Shown: piece by piece, positions 29,179 through 39,322 of the stretch
Numbering within the stretch: position 1 is the first letter of the stretch
Layout of the letters: the number at the start of each line of letters is the position of its first letter
Origin: Mixta calida
GTDB taxonomy: Bacteria; Pseudomonadota; Gammaproteobacteria; Enterobacterales; Enterobacteriaceae
Assembly: GCF_002953215.1 (NCBI RefSeq)
Contig: NZ_CP026378.1
Coordinates: 3,516,540-3,580,539 of the forward strand
DNA: 64,000 nt
Direction: 5' to 3'
Notes under the pieces: generated by a model
Database searches by the model: none
What the model saw: the letters and a program-made list of their open reading frames with translations, nothing else
Told to the model about the DNA's origin: nothing
Program-made: the position numbers and the translations under genes

Positions 29179-30738
29179 ATGAAAACTTCTCCCGCATCCT
29201 GCCTGCTGCGCCCGACGCTGCTGGCGTTGGCGCTGAGCGCCGCGTCGCTCTCTGCGCTGGCGGCGGTGCCAAAAGATATGCTGACGATCGGCAAAGCCGC
29301 CGATCCGCAAACGCTCGATCCGGCGGTCACCATCGATAACAACGACTGGACGGTGGTCTATCCCGCTTATCAACGGCTGGTGCAGTATAAAACCGCGGGC
29401 GGCAAAGGATCGACCGAGGTGGAAGGCGATCTGGCGACGAGCTGGCAGGCCTCCGACGATCAAAAGGTCTGGACCTTTAAGCTGAATCCGGCGGCGAAAT
29501 TCTCCGACGGCGCGCCGGTTACCGCCGCAGCGGTCAAGGCCTCTTTCGAGCGCCTGCTGAAAATCGCCCAGGGGCCATCGGAAGCGTTTCCGAAAGACCT
29601 GAAGGTCGAGGCGCCTGACGAACAGACCGTGCGTTTTACCCTCGGCACCCCCTTCGCGCCGTTTCTGAATACGCTGGCCAACGACGGCGCCGCGATTATC
29701 AATCCAGCGGTGCTGAAACAGCACGCGGCCGACGACGCGCGCGGCTGGCTGGCGGAGCATACCGCCGGTTCCGGCCCTTTTATGCTGCAACGCTGGCAAA
29801 AAGGCCAGCAGCTGGTGCTGGTGCCCAACCCGCACTACAGCGGCAAACGCCCCGCCTTTAAGCGCGTGGCGATAAAAATCATCGGCGAAAGCGCCACGCG
29901 CCGTCTGCAACTGACGCGCGGCGATATCGACATCGCCGAATCGTTACCGGTTGATCAGCTCGGCGCGCTAAAGCAGGAAGGGAAAGTGACCGTGGCGGAA
30001 TACCCTTCGCTGCGCGTGACCTATCTCTATCTGAATAACGCAAAGCCGCCGTTGAATCAGGTCGATCTGCGCCGCGCCATCTCCTGGTCCACCGACTATC
30101 AGGGGCTGGTGAAGGGTATCCTGGCGGGGAACGGCAAACAGATGCGCGGGCCGATACCGGACGGAATGTGGGGCTTCGATCCGCAGGCGATGCAGTACAG
30201 TAACGATCCGACACAGGCGAAGGCCGCCTGGGAGAAGGTGGCGGATAAGCCGAAAACCCTTACCTTCCTCTATTCCGACAGCGATCCCAACTGGGAGCCG
30301 ATCGCCCTCTCTACCCAGGCGAGCCTGAACGCGCTCGGCATCAGCGTCAAGCTGGAGAAGCTGGCGAACGCCACAATGCGTGACCGCATCGGCAAAGGCG
30401 ATTATGACATCGCCATCGGCAACTGGAGTCCCGACTTCGCCGATCCCTATATGTATATGAACTACTGGTTCCAGTCCGATAAGAAAGGGCTGCCGGGCAA
30501 CCGCGCTTTCTACGCCAATCCGCAGGTAGACGCCCTGCTGAAGCAGGCGATCTCTACCACCGACCAGGCGGCGCGCACCCGCGACTACCAGGCGGCGCAG
30601 AAAATCGTGATTGATGAAGCGGCCTACGTCTACCTGTTCCAGAAGAACTATCAGGTGGCAATGAATAAGGCGGTGCAGGGGTTCGTCTACAACCCAATGC
30701 TGGAACAGGTGTTTAACGTCGCCAGCATGAGCAAGTAA
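29179..30738 (+). CDS. ddpA: DdpA-type periplasmic dipeptide-binding protein
   Basis: 519-residue family 5 extracellular solute-binding protein. It begins with a Sec signal peptide ending ALA before AVPKD. The body has TIGKAADPQTLDPAVTIDNN near the mature N-terminus and the characteristic C-terminal segment DPYMYMNYWFQSD. It should capture D-Ala-D-Ala or related peptides in the periplasm and deliver them to DdpBC. The gene order ddpX-A-B-C-D-F matches the E. coli operon. Confidence 0.88.
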   Translation: MKTSPASCLLRPTLLALALSAASLSALAAVPKDMLTIGKAADPQTLDPAVTIDNNDWTVVYPAYQRLVQYKTAGGKGSTEVEGDLATSWQASDDQKVWTFKLNPAAKFSDGAPVTAAAVKASFERLLKIAQGPSEAFPKDLKVEAPDEQTVRFTLGTPFAPFLNTLANDGAAIINPAVLKQHAADDARGWLAEHTAGSGPFMLQRWQKGQQLVLVPNPHYSGKRPAFKRVAIKIIGESATRRLQLTRGDIDIAESLPVDQLGALKQEGKVTVAEYPSLRVTYLYLNNAKPPLNQVDLRRAISWSTDYQGLVKGILAGNGKQMRGPIPDGMWGFDPQAMQYSNDPTQAKAAWEKVADKPKTLTFLYSDSDPNWEPIALSTQASLNALGISVKLEKLANATMRDRIGKGDYDIAIGNWSPDFADPYMYMNYWFQSDKKGLPGNRAFYANPQVDALLKQAISTTDQAARTRDYQAAQKIVIDEAAYVYLFQKNYQVAMNKAVQGFVYNPMLEQVFNVASMSK

Positions 30739-30798
30739 CGGCGGCTCTCTTTCCTGACCGGCGTCGCCCAGGCGGCGCCTGATACCGAGGCTCAGGCT

Positions 30799-31821
30799 AT
30801 GACTGTGTGGAGCATACTGCGGCAGCGCTGCTGGGGGCTGTTGCTGGTAATGGCGGGCGTATGCGTCATCACCTTTATTATTTCCCACCTCATCCCTGGC
30901 GATCCGGCGCGCCTGCTGGCTGGCGACCGCGCCAGCGATGAGATGGTGCGGCATATTCGTCAGCAGCTGGGGCTGGATCTGCCGCTGTGGCAGCAGTTTA
31001 TTCATTATGTCGGCGATCTGTTGCAGGGCGATCTCGGCACCTCGATCCGCACCGGCAGGCCGGTGCTGGCGGATATCGCCGTCTTCTTTCCGGCGACGCT
31101 GGAGCTGGCGCTGTGCGCCCTGCTGCTGGCGCTGCTGGCGGGCGTGCCGCTCGGCGTGCTGTCGGCGGTCTGGCGCAATCGCTGGCTCGATCACCTGGTG
31201 CGCCTGCTGGCGATTACCGGCATCTCGACGCCCGCCTTCTGGCTGGGGCTGGGAGCGATCGTGCTGTTTTACGGCCATCTTAACCTGCTGCCCGGCGGCG
31301 GACGGCTGGACGACTGGCTCGATCCGCCGACGCACGTCACAGGGCTCTACCTGATCGACGCGCTGCTGGCAGGAGACGGCGAGGTCTTTTTCAACAGCCT
31401 GGAACATCTGATCCTGCCCGCGCTGACGCTGGCCTTTGTGCATCTCGGCATCGTGGCGCGTCAGATCCGTTCGGCGATGCTGGAGCAGCTAAGCGAAGAT
31501 TATATTCGCACCGCGCGCGCCAGCGGCCTGCCCGCCTGGCGCATTATTCTCGGCCACGCCCTGCCCAACGCGCTGATCCCGTCGATCACCGTGCTGGGGC
31601 TGGCGCTGGGCGACCTGCTGTATGGCGCGGTGCTGACGGAGACCGTTTTCTCCTGGCCCGGCATGGGCGCCTGGGTGGTGGCGTCGATTCAGGCGCTCGA
31701 CTTCCCGGCGGTGATGGGCTTCGCCGTGGTGGTGTCGTTCGCCTACGTGTTAGTGAACCTCGTTGTGGATTTGCTCTATCTGTGGATCGATCCGCGCATC
31801 GGTCGGGGAGGCGCCGTATGA
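30799..31821 (+). CDS. ddpB: DdpB-type peptide ABC transporter permease
   Basis: 340 residues, DppB/OppB-type inner-membrane permease with about six transmembrane segments. The N-terminal region has the usual FIISHLIPGDPARLLAG signature, and the EAA-type loop DYIRTARASGLPAWRIILGHALPNALI cut lies near residue 230. It pairs with DdpC. The stop overlaps the ddpC start (ATGA). Confidence 0.92.
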   Translation: MTVWSILRQRCWGLLLVMAGVCVITFIISHLIPGDPARLLAGDRASDEMVRHIRQQLGLDLPLWQQFIHYVGDLLQGDLGTSIRTGRPVLADIAVFFPATLELALCALLLALLAGVPLGVLSAVWRNRWLDHLVRLLAITGISTPAFWLGLGAIVLFYGHLNLLPGGGRLDDWLDPPTHVTGLYLIDALLAGDGEVFFNSLEHLILPALTLAFVHLGIVARQIRSAMLEQLSEDYIRTARASGLPAWRIILGHALPNALIPSITVLGLALGDLLYGAVLTETVFSWPGMGAWVVASIQALDFPAVMGFAVVVSFAYVLVNLVVDLLYLWIDPRIGRGGAV

Positions 31822-32711
31822 CCGTCAGTGAACAAACCGATCTTAACCCAATAAAAATGTCCGTACGCCGTCGCGGCGGCAAGGCGTTCTGGCTGCTGAA
31901 GCAGAGTCCGCTGACGCTGATCGGCGGCGCGATTATGGCGCTGATGCTGCTGCTGATGCTGTTTTCGCCCTGGCTGACGCCGCTCGATCCCAACGCTGTC
32001 GATCTGGCGGCGCGCTTGCAGCCGCCTTCGTCGGCGCACTGGTTCGGCACCGACGAAGTGGGACGCGATCTTTTCAGCCGAGTACTGATCGGCAGCCAGC
32101 AGTCGATGGCCGCCGGGCTGGCGGTAGTGATTGTCGCGGGCGGCATCGGCTCGCTGCTCGGCTGCTTTTCCGGCGTGCTGGGCGGCTGGGCGGACGCGGT
32201 GATTATGCGGGTGATGGATATTATGCTGTCGATCCCGTCGCTGGTGCTGACGATGGCGCTGGCGGCGGCGCTCGGCCCCAGCCTGTTTAACGCCATGCTG
32301 GCGATCGCCATCGTGCGCATCCCGTTCTACGTGCGGCTGGCGCGCGGTCAGACGCTGGTGGTACGCCAGTTCGCCTATGTGCAGGCGGCGCGCACCTTCG
32401 GCGCCACGCGCTGGCATCTGATCGTCTGGCATGTGCTGCGCAACGCCATGCCGCCGCTGGTGGTGCAGGCCTCCCTTGATATCGGCACCGCGATCCTGAT
32501 GGCGGCGACGCTGGGCTTTATCGGCCTCGGCGCGCAGCAGCCCACAGCGGAATGGGGCGCGATGGTCGCCAATGGCCGCAACTATGTGCTGGATCAGTGG
32601 TGGTACTGCGCCTTTCCCGGCGCCGCCATTCTGATCACCGCCGTTGGCTTTAACCTGTTTGGCGACGGTCTGCGTGACCTGCTCGATCCGAAAAGCGGAG
32701 GACGTCACTGA
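31818..32711 (+). CDS. ddpC: DdpC-type peptide ABC transporter permease
   Basis: 297 residues from the ATG at 31818 (MTVSEQTDLN), overlapping the ddpB stop by 4 nt; an upstream in-frame ATG at 31782 lies inside ddpB. DppC/OppC-type permease with an N-terminal cytoplasmic stretch, the HWFGTDEVGRDLFSRVLIGS segment typical of the family near residue 75, and the EAA loop QAARTFGATRWHLIVWHVLR. It is the partner of DdpB in the importer. Confidence 0.92.
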   Translation: MTVSEQTDLNPIKMSVRRRGGKAFWLLKQSPLTLIGGAIMALMLLLMLFSPWLTPLDPNAVDLAARLQPPSSAHWFGTDEVGRDLFSRVLIGSQQSMAAGLAVVIVAGGIGSLLGCFSGVLGGWADAVIMRVMDIMLSIPSLVLTMALAAALGPSLFNAMLAIAIVRIPFYVRLARGQTLVVRQFAYVQAARTFGATRWHLIVWHVLRNAMPPLVVQASLDIGTAILMAATLGFIGLGAQQPTAEWGAMVANGRNYVLDQWWYCAFPGAAILITAVGFNLFGDGLRDLLDPKSGGRH

Positions 32712-33697
32712 TGAGCGAACCCCTGTTGGCTATTGACGATTTACGCCTCAGCTTCCCGATTTTTCAGGGCGAGGTGCATGCTCTTAATCGCGTCTCGCTG
32801 AGCGTCAACCGCGGCGAAATCGTCGGCGTGGTGGGTGAATCGGGCTCCGGCAAATCGGTGACCGCCATGCTGGCAATGCGCCTGCTGCCCGCCGACAGCT
32901 ACCGTATTCTCGGCGGCGGCGTGCGGCTACTGGGCGAGGATATACTGCGCGCCAGCGAGAAGCAGATGCGGCAGCTGCGCGGCGCGAAGGTGGCGATGAT
33001 TTTTCAGGAGCCGATGACCGCGCTGAACCCGACGCGCCGCATCGGGCAGCTGATGACTGAGGTTATCCGCCAGCATCAGCGGCTTTCGGCGCGTGAGGCG
33101 CAGCAAAAAGCGATCGCCCTGCTGACAGAGATGCAGATCGCCGATGCGCCGCAGGTGATGAAGCGCTACCCGTTCGAACTCTCCGGCGGCATGCGTCAGC
33201 GGGTGATGATCGCGCTGGCTTTCTCCTGCGAGCCGGAACTGATTATCGCCGACGAGCCGACCACCGCGCTGGATGTGACGGTGCAGCGTCAGGTGCTGCG
33301 TCTGCTGAAGCAGAAAGCGCGTGCCAGCAACACCGCCGTGCTGTTTATCAGTCACGATATGGCGGTGGTGTCGCAGCTGTGCGATCGCCTGTATGTGATG
33401 TACGCCGGCGCGGTGATCGAAAGCGGCCCGACCCGGCAGCTGATCGACCGACCGGCGCATCCCTATTCGCTGGGCCTGCTGCGCTGCGCGCCGGAAGCGA
33501 GCGCGCCGCGTGCCGAGCTGCCCGCCATCCCTGGCACAGTGCCCAACCTGACGCAGCCGCCGGTCGGCTGCGCCTTCCGCGAGCGCTGCTTCGCCGCCGA
33601 CGCCCGCTGTCTGCACACGCCTTCACTCAGCCCGTGCGGCGCCGACGAACAGCTGGCCGCCTGCTGGCATCCGCAACTGGAGCAACGCCATGTCTGA
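32711..33697 (+). CDS. ddpD: DdpD-type ABC transporter ATP-binding subunit
   Basis: 328 residues, DppD/OppD-type ATPase. Walker A is GESGSGKS (about residue 41), the ABC signature is LSGGMRQR, Walker B is LIIADEPTTALD, and the switch His lies in FISHD. The C-terminal oligopeptide-transporter extension contains the Cys-rich CAFRERC...C...C pattern that can hold an iron-sulfur cluster in the family. The start overlaps the ddpC stop by 1 nt. Confidence 0.93.
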   Translation: MSEPLLAIDDLRLSFPIFQGEVHALNRVSLSVNRGEIVGVVGESGSGKSVTAMLAMRLLPADSYRILGGGVRLLGEDILRASEKQMRQLRGAKVAMIFQEPMTALNPTRRIGQLMTEVIRQHQRLSAREAQQKAIALLTEMQIADAPQVMKRYPFELSGGMRQRVMIALAFSCEPELIIADEPTTALDVTVQRQVLRLLKQKARASNTAVLFISHDMAVVSQLCDRLYVMYAGAVIESGPTRQLIDRPAHPYSLGLLRCAPEASAPRAELPAIPGTVPNLTQPPVGCAFRERCFAADARCLHTPSLSPCGADEQLAACWHPQLEQRHV

Positions 33698-34652
33698 CAT
33701 CCTGCTGGAACTGGAAAACGTTCACGTTAATTTCCCGGCGCGCACCAACTGGCGCGGTAAGGTCACCGAGCGCGTGCATGCGCTGAACGGTCTGGACTTA
33801 CAAATCGCCCGCGGCGAAACGTTGGGCATCGTCGGTGAATCGGGCTGCGGCAAAAGCACGCTGGCGCAGCTGCTGATGGGAATGATCGCTCCCGCCAGCG
33901 GCGTCTGCCATCGCGCCCGCACGCCCGGATCCTGGCTGGGCAGCGGCATGCAGATGGTGTTTCAGGACCCGCTCTCTTCGCTCGATCCGCGCCTGCCGGT
34001 GTGGCGCATTATCACCGAGCCGGTGTTTATCCAGCAGCGCAGCAGCGAGGCGCAGCGTCGTATGCTGGCGCGCGATCTGGCGCTGCTGACCGGCATTCGC
34101 CCCGAATATCTCGACCGCCAGCCGCACGCCTTTTCCGGCGGTCAGCGACAGCGCATAGCCATCGCTCGCGCGCTCTCGGCGCAGCCCGATATCATCGTGC
34201 TGGATGAACCGACCTCGGCGCTTGATATTTCAGTGCAGGCGCAGATCCTCAACCTGCTGGTGCGGCTCCAGCGCGAGCGACAGCTCACCTACGTATTGAT
34301 TTCGCATAACGTGTCGGTGGTGCGCCATATGAGCGATCGGGTAGCGGTGATGTATCTGGGGCAGATTGTGGAGCTGGGCGCGACGGAACAGGTGCTGACG
34401 CAGCCGCGTCATCCTTATACGCGTCTGCTGCTCGACTCGGTGCCGCGCGTGGATCGTTCGCTGGAGGGAGAGCTGGCGGACCGCAAAGGCGACCTGCCGG
34501 GGAATCGAAAGCTGCCGCAGGGCTGCTTTTTTCACGACCGCTGTCCGCTGGCGGTACAGGGCTGTCAGCAGCCGCAGCCGTTAAGGATGGACGCCAGCGG
34601 CGCAGGGGTGCGCTGCTGGCGTGCCGGGGTTATATCGCCACCGGCGCCTTGA
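33690..34652 (+). CDS. ddpF: DdpF-type ABC transporter ATP-binding subunit
   Basis: 320 residues, DppF/OppF-type ATPase. Walker A is GESGCGKST, the signature FSGGQRQRI, Walker [13 protein letters not shown]. The C-terminal [13 protein letters not shown] peptide-transporter tail is present. It starts 8 nt before the ddpD stop and its last 23 nt run over the 3' end of the convergent thyA. That overlap marks the right edge of the inserted cassette. Confidence 0.93.
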   Translation: MSDILLELENVHVNFPARTNWRGKVTERVHALNGLDLQIARGETLGIVGESGCGKSTLAQLLMGMIAPASGVCHRARTPGSWLGSGMQMVFQDPLSSLDPRLPVWRIITEPVFIQQRSSEAQRRMLARDLALLTGIRPEYLDRQPHAFSGGQRQRIAIARALSAQPDIIVLDEPTSALDISVQAQILNLLVRLQRERQLTYVLISHNVSVVRHMSDRVAVMYLGQIVELGATEQVLTQPRHPYTRLLLDSVPRVDRSLEGELADRKGDLPGNRKLPQGCFFHDRCPLAVQGCQQPQPLRMDASGAGVRCWRAGVISPPAP

Positions 34653-35424
34653 TGGCCGGGTGCGGATCGTAGCCTTCGATCTCAAAATCCTCGAAGCGGT
34701 AGTCAAACAGCGAGGCGGGCTTGCGTTTGATTACCAGCTTCGGCTGCGGACGCGGCTCGCGGGTCAGCTGCAGGCGCGCCTGCTCCAGATGGTTGCTGTA
34801 GAGATGCGTGTCGCCGCCGGTCCAGACGAAATCGCCCGGCTCCAGATCGCACTGCTGCGCCATCATATGCACCAGCAGCGCGTAGCTGGCGATGTTGAAC
34901 GGCAGGCCGAGGAACACATCGCAGGAGCGCTGATAGAGCTGGCAGGAGAGCTTGCCGTCCGCGACGTAGAACTGGAAGAAGGCGTGGCACGGCGCCAGCG
35001 CCATCTGGTCCAGCTCGCCGACGTTCCAGGCAGAGACGATAATGCGGCGCGAATCAGGATCGTTTTTCAGCTGATCCAACACCTTCGCCAGCTGGTCGAT
35101 CTGACGGCCATCCGCCGCGCCCCAGCTGCGCCACTGCTTACCGTAGACCGGCCCCAGATCGCCATTTTCGTCGGCCCACTCGTCCCAAATCGAGACGTTG
35201 TTTTCTTTGAGGTACGCGATATTGGTATCGCCATTCAGGAACCAGAGCAGTTCATGAATAATTGAGCGCAGATGACAGCGCTTGGTAGTGACCAGCGGAA
35301 AACCTTCCTGCAAATTGAAACGCATCTGGTGGCCGAAAATCGACAGCGTGCCGGTGCCGGTGCGATCGTTTTTCGGCGTGCCCTCATTCAGCACTTTTTC
35401 CATTAACGCCAGATACTGCTTCAT
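34630..35424 (-). CDS. thyA: ThyA, thymidylate synthase
   Basis: 264 residues, the E. coli length. It methylates dUMP to dTMP using methylenetetrahydrofolate. The catalytic Cys lies in [12 protein letters not shown] (about residue 146); [20 protein letters not shown] cut and [11 protein letters not shown] are conserved. The start overlaps the lgt stop (ATGA at 35421-35424), the usual lgt-thyA coupling. Confidence 0.98.
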   Translation of the reverse strand: MKQYLALMEKVLNEGTPKNDRTGTGTLSIFGHQMRFNLQEGFPLVTTKRCHLRSIIHELLWFLNGDTNIAYLKENNVSIWDEWADENGDLGPVYGKQWRSWGAADGRQIDQLAKVLDQLKNDPDSRRIIVSAWNVGELDQMALAPCHAFFQFYVADGKLSCQLYQRSCDVFLGLPFNIASYALLVHMMAQQCDLEPGDFVWTGGDTHLYSNHLEQARLQLTREPRPQPKLVIKRKPASLFDYRFEDFEIEGYDPHPAIKAPVAI

Positions 35425-36296
35425 TTTTGTTCACCTGTTTGTAGCTGCGGACGACGACGGTACGCCCAAATCATCATAATCACGCCGGCCAGAATCATCG
35501 GCACCGACAGAATTTGTCCCATGCTGATACCTCCGAACAGGCCCAGCTGGGCATCGGGCTGACGGAAGAACTCCACGATAATGCGGAACGCGCCGTAGCC
35601 GATTAAGAACAGACCGGAAACGCTGCCCATTGGGCGCGGCTTGCGGATAAACAGGTTAAGGATGGTGAACAGCACCACACCTTCCAGCGCCAGCTCATAG
35701 AGCTGCGAAGGGTGACGCGGCAGCACGCCGTACGTCGCCAGCAGCGACTGCCATTCAGGATGGGTCGCTACCAGCGCCACATCTTCGCTGCGCGAGCCGG
35801 GAAACAGCATCGCCCAGGAGAGGTCCGGCGCCACGCGGCCCCAGAGTTCACCATTGATAAAGTTGCCCAGTCGACCGGCGCCCAGCCCGAACGGGATCAG
35901 CGGCGCGATAAAGTCGGAGACCTGGAAGAAGTTGCGTTTGGTGCGGTGCGCGAACCACAGCATCACGACGATCACGCCAATCAGGCCGCCGTGGAACGAC
36001 ATGCCGCCATCCCAGACTTTAAACAGATAGAGCGGGTTATCAAGAAACAGCGGCAGGTTGTAAAACAGCACATAGCCGATGCGTCCGCCAAGGAACACGC
36101 CAAGGAAGCCCGCATAGAGCAGGTTTTCCACTTCCTCTTTTTTCCAGCCGCTGCCGGGCTTGTTGGCACGTCGTACCGCCAGCCACATCGCAAACACGAA
36201 CCCGACCAGATACATCAGGCCGTACCAGTGCAGGGAGAGGGGTCCGATGGAGAAGATCACCGGATCGAATTGGGGGAAAGCCAGGTAGCTATTCAT
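35421..36296 (-). CDS. lgt: Lgt, prolipoprotein diacylglyceryl transferase
   Basis: 291 residues, seven-helix inner-membrane enzyme. It moves diacylglycerol from phosphatidylglycerol to the lipobox Cys of prolipoproteins, the first step in maturing the lipoproteins encoded here (MltA, YgdI, YgdR, YhfL). The signature [14 protein letters not shown] is near residue 143, and HGGLIGV carries the essential His around residue 103. It is upstream of and coupled to thyA. Confidence 0.97.
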   Translation of the reverse strand: MNSYLAFPQFDPVIFSIGPLSLHWYGLMYLVGFVFAMWLAVRRANKPGSGWKKEEVENLLYAGFLGVFLGGRIGYVLFYNLPLFLDNPLYLFKVWDGGMSFHGGLIGVIVVMLWFAHRTKRNFFQVSDFIAPLIPFGLGAGRLGNFINGELWGRVAPDLSWAMLFPGSRSEDVALVATHPEWQSLLATYGVLPRHPSQLYELALEGVVLFTILNLFIRKPRPMGSVSGLFLIGYGAFRIIVEFFRQPDAQLGLFGGISMGQILSVPMILAGVIMMIWAYRRRPQLQTGEQK

Positions 36297-36459
36297 CTTT
36301 CACCATTATTGTCATCCGTCCATGGGCTGGACGATGGATAGTTCACTCCATGCGCGCCGCGAAAAGCGCAGCGCCTCTCAGCCAGGAAAAACCGGCCGGG
36401 CATGATAGCATAGCCGTTTTCCGGCAGGTTTATGGAAATGTAAACGCGGATAAATCGCC

Positions 36460-38709
36460 TCAGCGACCGCCGCGGATTAGCCCGCCCAGACCGCGCCTTT
36501 CCATAAAGGCGGCGACCTGATGACGCACTTCGGTGGCGGTTTGCGCCTGCAGGCTGCGTTCGCTTAGCGCCTGCGCCTCTTCACGCTCGATATGGCGCAG
36601 CAGATACTTCACGCGCGGCACGTTTTTGCCGTTCATGCTCAGATGGTGATAGCCGAGTCCGACCAGCAGCACCACGCACATCGGATCGCCCGCCATCTCG
36701 CCGCACAGACAGAGGTCAATCTGTGCCTGGCGCGCCGATTCGGCGATCGATTTCAGCGCGTGAAGCATCGCCGGATGCAGCGAATCGTAGAGATTCGCCA
36801 CGCGCGTGTTGTTGCGATCCACCGCCAGCAGATACTGCGTCAGATCGTTGGTGCCGACCGAGACGAAATCAACGCGCGACGCCAGGTGCGGGATCATAAA
36901 CAGCATGGAAGGCACCTCGATCATAATGCCGATGCGCGGTCGGGGGATGTCGTAGCCGAGCATCTCCTCCACTTCCTGCCCGGCGCGATCGATCAGGCGT
37001 CGCGCCTCGTCGATCTCGTCGATGCTGGTGATCATCGGCAGCAGAATGCTGAGGTTGCCGCTGGCGGCGTTGGCGCGCAGCATGGCGCGCACCTGCACGA
37101 GAAAAATCTCCGGCTGGTCGAGCGTCAGGCGGATGCCGCGCCAACCCAGACAGGGGTTCTCCTCGCTGATCGGCATATAGGGCAGCTGCTTGTCGGCGCC
37201 GATATCGAGCGTGCGCAGCGTCACCGGCTTATTCAGAAACAGCTGTAGCATTCCCTGATACTGAGCCACCTGCTCCTCTTCCGACGGGAAGCCGTTTTGC
37301 AGCATAAAAGGGATTTCGGTGCGGTAGAGGCCGATGCCGTCCACCCAGTTGTCCATCGCCTGCTCATGTTCGGCGCTGAGGCCCGCGTTCAGCATCACCT
37401 GAATACGTTCGCCGCTTTTCAGCTCGGCAGGCTGTTCGACGTCATCTTCCGCCAGCCGGCTTAGCGCGTTCTCCTCACTGACCAGCCGCTGATACTCATG
37501 GATCAGCACCGGTTCAGGATCGATCAGCAGTTCGCCGCGGTAGCCGTCGACGATCAGCAACCGCTTATCGAGCATTTCCGGCAGAATATCGGCGCCCATC
37601 ACCGTCGGGATGCCCATCGCGCGCACCAGGATCGCGGCATGCGAGTTGGCGGCACCGTCGCGCACCACCACGCCCGCCAGACGCTCCTGCGGCAGCTCCG
37701 CCAGCGTGGTGGCCGTCAGCTCGTCCGCCACCAGCACAAAGCGCTCCGGCCAGGCATTGGTGCCCTGTAACGTATCATCAAGGTGGAACAGCAGGCGCTG
37801 ACCCAGCACGCGCAAATCGCCCGCGCGCTCGCGCAGGTAGCTGTCCTGCAGGCTGGCGAACTGCGCAGCGAACTTCTCAATAACCTTTTTCACCGCCCAT
37901 TCAGCGACCGATCCGCCCTCGATCTCGGCAAAGAGATCCTGTTTCAGGCGCGCGTCGCTAAGCAGGTGGGAGTAAAGATCGAAAATGGCGGCGCTCTCTT
38001 TCTGCACGCTGGCGCTGAAGCGCTTGCTGAAGCGGCGGAATTCATTGCTCGCCTCGCCCATCGCCAGCGATAGCCGCTCGCGCTCGCGCGCGACATCCAG
38101 CGTCGAGGCGGCGAACACATGCTCCAGAGAAGGCTGAGTATTGTCGACCCAGCCGGGCGCGACCGCGACCCCAGGCGCCGCCGCCAGCGCGCGCACGCGC
38201 TTCTGACGGAAGTGGCCGAACAGCTGGCTGAGCTGGGACTGAGTGATCAGCGTGGCCATCTGCGTGGCGAGCGTCACCAGAAAAGATTCTTCGCTTTCGT
38301 CAAACTGACGATGTTCGCGCTGCTGCACTACCAGCACGCCAAGCAGCTGGCGGCGCGTAATGATCGGCACGCCGAGGAAGGAGCGGAAACGTTCCTCTTT
38401 AACCGAAGGAATGAATTTGAAGCTGGGATGACTCTGCGCGTCGGCGAGGTTGATCGGTTCCGCCAGTCGCCCTACCAGCCCGACGATGCCCTGATCGAAT
38501 GCCAGCGTGACGATCTTGCCGCGCGGCTTTTTCAGCCCGCGCGTCGCCATGAGGTAATAGCAACGACGATCGTGATCGGCGAGATAAATAGAGCAGACTT
38601 CGGTTTCCATGGCGAAACAGATTTCGTTCACCAGGATCTCCAACGCCTCATCCAGACGCGGCGCGGCCGCCACTTTCTCTACAATCTCACGCAACTGAGT
38701 CAGCATCAT
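36460..38709 (-). CDS. ptsP: PtsP, enzyme I of the nitrogen PTS (EI-Ntr)
   Basis: 749 residues (E. coli 748). An N-terminal GAF domain (about 1-160), which senses glutamine/2-oxoglutarate in E. coli, is followed by an enzyme I module that phosphorylates NPr from PEP. The phospho-His segment is RDGAANSHAAILVRAMGIPT cut at the start (about residue 356). PEP-binding motifs include RTEIPFM and VGTNDLTQY, and the C-terminal catalytic Cys lies in LCGEMAGDP. Two consecutive Met codons make 38709 or 38706 the start. It follows rppH by 9 nt in an operon. Confidence 0.97.
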   Translation of the reverse strand: MMLTQLREIVEKVAAAPRLDEALEILVNEICFAMETEVCSIYLADHDRRCYYLMATRGLKKPRGKIVTLAFDQGIVGLVGRLAEPINLADAQSHPSFKFIPSVKEERFRSFLGVPIITRRQLLGVLVVQQREHRQFDESEESFLVTLATQMATLITQSQLSQLFGHFRQKRVRALAAAPGVAVAPGWVDNTQPSLEHVFAASTLDVARERERLSLAMGEASNEFRRFSKRFSASVQKESAAIFDLYSHLLSDARLKQDLFAEIEGGSVAEWAVKKVIEKFAAQFASLQDSYLRERAGDLRVLGQRLLFHLDDTLQGTNAWPERFVLVADELTATTLAELPQERLAGVVVRDGAANSHAAILVRAMGIPTVMGADILPEMLDKRLLIVDGYRGELLIDPEPVLIHEYQRLVSEENALSRLAEDDVEQPAELKSGERIQVMLNAGLSAEHEQAMDNWVDGIGLYRTEIPFMLQNGFPSEEEQVAQYQGMLQLFLNKPVTLRTLDIGADKQLPYMPISEENPCLGWRGIRLTLDQPEIFLVQVRAMLRANAASGNLSILLPMITSIDEIDEARRLIDRAGQEVEEMLGYDIPRPRIGIMIEVPSMLFMIPHLASRVDFVSVGTNDLTQYLLAVDRNNTRVANLYDSLHPAMLHALKSIAESARQAQIDLCLCGEMAGDPMCVVLLVGLGYHHLSMNGKNVPRVKYLLRHIEREEAQALSERSLQAQTATEVRHQVAAFMERRGLGGLIRGGR

Positions 38710-38718
38710 CAGCGTGGC

Positions 38719-39246
38719 TTAACCTCTTTTTCGTCGATAAGCAGGCGAATTGCGCTGCGTTGCACTCTCCTGCAGCGGCATGACGACGCTGGCAAACTCT
38801 TTCATTACGCGGCGGTAAACATCGCGCTTAAACGAGACCACCTGACGAACAGGATACCAAAAGCTGACCCAGCGCCAGCCGTCAAATTCCGGCGTGCTGC
38901 TGGTTTGCATGTTGATATCGGCGTCATTGCACATCAACTGCAGAAGAAACCACTTCTGTTTCTGGCCGATACATACCGGCTTCGTGTCCCAACGCACCAA
39001 ACGTTTTGGCAACTTATAACGTAACCAGTTTCGGGTAGAAGCAAGCAGGCGGACATCTTTACGGTGCAAACCGACTTCTTCAAAGAGTTCACGGTACATA
39101 GCCTGTTCCGCAGTTTCTCCTGGATTGATGCCCCCCTGCGGGAACTGCCAGGAATGCTGTCCGAAACGCCGGGCCCATAATACCTGCCCCTGCCTGTTAC
39201 AGATTACAATACCAACATTTGGGCGGTAGCCATCATCGTCGATCAC
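38719..39246 (-). CDS. rppH: RppH, RNA pyrophosphohydrolase
   Basis: 175 residues (E. coli 176). Nudix hydrolase that removes pyrophosphate from 5'-triphosphate mRNA ends and so triggers RNase E decay. The Nudix box [20 protein letters not shown] plus VG lies near residues 38-60. The [20 protein letters not shown] start and the W-rich C-terminal half match the enterobacterial family. It is the first gene of rppH-ptsP and is transcribed away from the DnaA-box region. Confidence 0.97.
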   Translation of the reverse strand: MIDDDGYRPNVGIVICNRQGQVLWARRFGQHSWQFPQGGINPGETAEQAMYRELFEEVGLHRKDVRLLASTRNWLRYKLPKRLVRWDTKPVCIGQKQKWFLLQLMCNDADINMQTSSTPEFDGWRWVSFWYPVRQVVSFKRDVYRRVMKEFASVVMPLQESATQRNSPAYRRKRG

Positions 39247-39322
39247 GGGACTACCTCAAACTGAAATTCAGATAGTCTGATTGTTTCATACTCCTTACAG
39301 GCGGTAAACCACTGCTTGCGGC

